From assembly GCA_030612485.1 (NCBI GenBank), contig JAUWNS010000125.1, forward strand, positions 1 through 6,901: DNA of 6,901 nt. Direction: 5' to 3'. The notes under the pieces are model-generated. The model made no database searches. It saw only the letters and a list, made by a program, of their open reading frames with translations, and had not been told where the DNA came from. Each line of letters opens with the position of its first letter. The first letter of the stretch is position 1. The position numbers and the translations under genes are program-made. This DNA is from Candidatus Bipolaricaulota bacterium (lineage in GTDB: Bacteria > Bipolaricaulota > Bipolaricaulia > UBA7950 > UBA9294). Below are positions 5,376 through 6,901 of the stretch, piece after piece.

Positions 5376-6140
5376 GTGGCCAGAGATATGGCGATTACGG
5401 AGCTTCACAGCGAAGCCGTCATGGCGCGAGCCGCCCTTGAACAGGCTATCTTCGTGCTAGTCGAAGGCGATTCCGAAGAACTGGCCTTGCCGTTGCTTTT
5501 CACCGACGTACTCGACTTGGACACCGTCGGGGCGAAGATCGCAAACTACAACGGTCAAGGGAATCTGAGGGCAGCCCTGCGCCTGCTGAGACTTACATTG
5601 AGCCACGAGAGGCCCATCGTGGTTACATATGACAACGATCCCGAATCCATGGCTTCTATCCGTAAGTGCCAGAAGGAGAATCTCTTGGGTGGTTCAACCT
5701 ACCTTTTCGGGGTCCCGTGCGATCCGGTCGTGACATACCCTGGCGGTCATGTTGGCGGGTCATTCGAGGAATCGTTCCCCGTCGAGGTTTTCCTGAATGC
5801 CGCCTTCTCCGAGGGAATACTCCCTTCATCTGTCATAGCAGACCGCGCCTCGTTTGAGTCAGCGTTCAATCCGCGTAGGCCTTGGCTTCAGCAGCTCCAG
5901 AAATTCACTGCGGCCCTAGGTTTCGTTGGATGGTCAACGCGCAAACTGTTACTCGCCGAGACTCTTGCTGAAGAGTGTGACGACCTGCCGCCGACCTTCT
6001 CTCGACTGGCGGCTTTGATCCGGGAAGTCAGAGACAAACACCCAGTGGTCCATCCCAACGACGTGGAGCTTCCGAAGGTCCACGGGTTGACGTATTTTCC
6101 AGAGAAGTCTCCGTCTCCGGGATCAGACCTTCATTCTTAG
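5376..6140 (+). CDS. TOPRIM-domain protein (OLD/DUF4435-like), C-terminus altered by mobile element
   Basis: This 254-residue soluble protein has an N-terminal TOPRIM fold. AIFVLVEGDSEELALP gives the conserved Glu30 (VEG) with Glu34, and IVVTYDNDPES supplies the Asp86-x-Asp88 metal-binding pair. FEESFPVEVFL further on resembles the post-DxD region of OLD-type nucleases. Family members hydrolyse or nick nucleic acids and often work with an ABC-type ATPase; none is visible in this window. GTG 5376 has only a close AGGA (5368-5371). A better start, ATG 5355 with AGGA at 5342-5345, is in frame but separated by TAG at 5367-5369. ATG 5388 is another option. The last residues, GSDLHS and the TAG, are encoded by the inverted repeat of the element that follows, so the native C-terminus has been replaced, probably over a short length because LPKVHGLTYFPE reads like a natural end region. 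Confidence 0.72.
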   Translation: MARDMAITELHSEAVMARAALEQAIFVLVEGDSEELALPLLFTDVLDLDTVGAKIANYNGQGNLRAALRLLRLTLSHERPIVVTYDNDPESMASIRKCQKENLLGGSTYLFGVPCDPVVTYPGGHVGGSFEESFPVEVFLNAAFSEGILPSSVIADRASFESAFNPRRPWLQQLQKFTAALGFVGWSTRKLLLAETLAEECDDLPPTFSRLAALIREVRDKHPVVHPNDVELPKVHGLTYFPEKSPSPGSDLHS

Positions 6141-6143
6141 GAT
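6119..6143 (+). repeat. Left inverted repeat of the Y1_Tnp remnant
   Basis: The segment reads GGGA followed by TCAGACCTTCATTCTTAGG and AT. It pairs with 6379-6403 with one mismatch. It encodes the last residues and stop codon of the TOPRIM gene. Confidence 0.85.
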
Positions 6144-6152
6144 TTCCTAGCT

Positions 6153-6354
6153 TCATGCACGCGCTTCGCGATCATACGGATGGTTCGAGCGCAACAATCC
6201 GCAGAAGTCTTTCGTCTGAGTCTCAAGGGCATTGTAAAGGCTTTCGAGGAGCCAAGCCCGATTCTCGTTGCAAAAGAAGAGCCTCTCATGCATTGCCACA
6301 GTTGGTGAGATGGTAGACAGCACCTTGGTGATCCAAACGCAACTGCCTCGCCAT
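6153..6354 (-). pseudogene. Y1_Tnp (RAYT) transposase fragment with frameshift
   Basis: From ATG 6352-6354 the minus strand reads MARQLRLDHQGAVYHLTNCG and then NA before a TGA. This closely follows the classic RAYT start (MARPLR...GALYHVTxRGN), including the HxT portion of the N-terminal fold. Skipping one T at 6288 restores the frame: ERLFFCNENRAWLLESLYNA continues the family pattern for about 25 residues, then the similarity ends at TGA 6153-6155. The HUH motif and catalytic Tyr region are missing. The gene is dead through both a frameshift and a large deletion. Confidence 0.75.
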
Positions 6355-6378
6355 CGTGATCTCAGCCCATAACATCAG

Positions 6379-6403
6379 ATCCTAAGAATGAAGGTCTGAC
6401 CCC
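6379..6403 (-). repeat. Right inverted repeat of the Y1_Tnp remnant
   Basis: On the plus strand it reads ATCCTAAGAATGAAGGTCTG and then ACCCC, the reverse complement of the left repeat apart from one base. It lies 25 bp upstream of the transposase remnant's ATG. Confidence 0.85.
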
Positions 6404-6595
6404 AAACCTTTGGAATAACGGTGTTAGGCGTCGGGTTTACGGAGAAGGTTTCCAGGGCTCCCGATCACTCGACTAAAAAGAGGAAACAGGTGATCTTTCT
6501 CTAGGATTCACCTATTCGAGATCTGAAACGGCACGCTCGCGCCCATTGCGGCCGGGTGTGCCGTTTCTCTTGATTGTGTGGGCGGATTAGTTGCT
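6404..6595. other. Intergenic region with terminator
   Basis: Apart from the strong hairpin at 6525-6567 and a weak 6-bp inverted repeat (AGGTGA 6488-6493 / TCACCT 6508-6513), nothing is recognised. No plausible ORF with a start and ribosome site is present. Confidence 0.5.
6525..6567 (-). terminator. Hairpin terminator, possibly bidirectional
   Basis: GAAACGGCAC (6525-6534) pairs perfectly with GTGCCGTTTC (6558-6567) over 10 bp round a 23-nt G+C-rich loop that can pair further. It lies 28 bp beyond the stop of the minus-strand repeat protein, the expected place for its terminator. The T-tract is short on either strand (GTTTC), so termination efficiency is uncertain. Confidence 0.6.
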
Positions 6596-6901
6596 TCACT
6601 CTTGAGCAACCTCGACGCTATCCGATGCGATGCAGCCCTCCGCAGTGGTGACAGTCAGTGTGTAGACACTCGGTAGAGTAACGACTATGTCTTCTGTTTC
6701 TCCAATCACGGTCCCACAAGCGTTCATCCACTTGTACTGATAAGGGAATGCCCCGCCGATCACCGTGGCGTCGAGTAGAACTTCCTTGATCTCACAGGTG
6801 AGCACCTTGTCCGGACCGGCATCGACTTCCGGCGGATCGATCCCGTTGACGACGGTAATCGTGTTGCTGGCCGAGCACCCATTTACCCCGATGACTATAA
6901 T
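6596..6901 (-). CDS. C-terminus of a repeat-containing extracellular protein (Ig/PKD-like)
   Basis: The minus-strand frame is open from the window edge to TGA 6596-6598 and gives the last 101 residues. There is one full repeat of about 80 residues: it begins DPPEVDAGPDKVLTCEIKEV, continues through LDATVIGG and YQYKWMNACGTVIG, and ends TYPE-like with YTLTVTTAEGCIASDSVEV. The tail of the preceding repeat (NGCSASNTITVVNG) shows the same [NE]GCxAS pattern. Beta-rich repeats with paired Cys and VDAGPDK openings are typical of PKD/Ig-like surface or secreted proteins, often adhesins or S-layer-associated proteins. A GTG at 6803-6805 lies mid-repeat and is not the start; the true N-terminus and any signal peptide lie outside the window. 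No anchor follows the last repeat. Confidence 0.78.
   Translation of the reverse strand: MIVIGVNGCSASNTITVVNGIDPPEVDAGPDKVLTCEIKEVLLDATVIGGAFPYQYKWMNACGTVIGETEDIVVTLPSVYTLTVTTAEGCIASDSVEVAQE

Larger units (their letters stand above)
6119..6403 (-). mobile_element. Remnant of a REP-associated tyrosine transposase (Y1_Tnp) element
   Basis: The 285-bp unit is bounded by inverted repeats: 6119-6143 and the reverse complement of 6379-6403 match at 24 of 25 positions. The outer sequence GGGGTCAGACCTTCATTC resembles ends I associate from memory with Y1-transposase genes. Between them lies a decayed transposase start on the minus strand. Full elements are several times longer, so this is an internally deleted, MITE-like copy. 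Its insertion fused with the end of the TOPRIM gene. Confidence 0.72.

Noticed and set aside
4726..5400. Stop-codon reassignment to explain the in-frame TAA and TAG
   Set aside because: Two different stop codons are involved, and the other genes here end normally, including at TAA (no extension) and TGA. No genome-wide recoding fits; local decay, restart or error is simpler.
5112..5408. Minus-strand frame opposite the coiled-coil tail and the small ORF
   Set aside because: The translation is His/Leu/Ser-rich with no family features and would be antisense to the ATGA-linked plus-strand genes.
6423..6429. GTTAGGC as an integron attC core site
   Set aside because: It matches GTTRRRY, but no partner RYYYAAC with the required intervening folded arms was found nearby, and there is no integrase.
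6488..6513. AGGTGA/TCACCT hairpin as a terminator or regulator
   Set aside because: It has only six pairs with a 14-nt loop and no T-tract; such pairings are expected by chance.

Overview
The window is bacterial DNA: compact genes, Shine-Dalgarno sites, stop-start overlaps and insertion sequences. The species cannot be read from it. The ArsR/permease operon and the Ig/PKD-like repeat protein suit an anaerobic or thermophilic environmental bacterium, and the two kinds of mobile-element remnant suggest a plastic accessory region, but no taxon marker is present.

Left part (1-1786, all minus strand): a metal or metalloid resistance operon. An ArsR-family repressor with a Cys-x-Cys...Cys sensor site overlaps by 4 bases (GTGA) an ArsP/YraQ-type permease with a CSC motif in its membrane core. 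The permease is followed by the first 16 codons of a Cys-rich protein that leaves the window. A sigma70-like promoter and a TATGCA-N14-TGCATA dyad lie upstream of the repressor.

Next (1787-2834, minus strand): an apparently intact IS1595-family insertion sequence. It has a zinc-ribbon plus ISXO2-like transposase and 26-bp imperfect terminal inverted repeats, but no visible 8-bp target duplication. It sits just upstream of the repressor promoter.

Centre (2835-6140, plus strand): an unusual accessory cluster. It holds an intact PD-(D/E)XK nuclease-like protein of 460 residues, framed by two copies of a 50-bp, 90% identical direct repeat built round an imperfect palindrome. A two-TM coiled-coil protein follows, split by an in-frame TAA. 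Then comes a small ORF that overlaps its neighbour by ATGA and appears frameshifted, and a TOPRIM (OLD/DUF4435-like) protein whose best start is separated from its body by an in-frame TAG. In both split genes the stop is followed by exactly 6 nt and a GTG. Two nuclease-fold proteins, a small membrane protein and nearby mobile DNA look like an anti-phage or mobile defence cassette that is partly decayed. That function is inference.

Right part (6119-6901): a REP-associated tyrosine transposase (Y1_Tnp) remnant about 285 bp long, with 25-bp terminal inverted repeats. It abuts the TOPRIM gene, and one of its repeats supplies that gene's last codons and stop. A hairpin terminator and the C-terminus of a minus-strand, repeat-containing extracellular protein complete the window.
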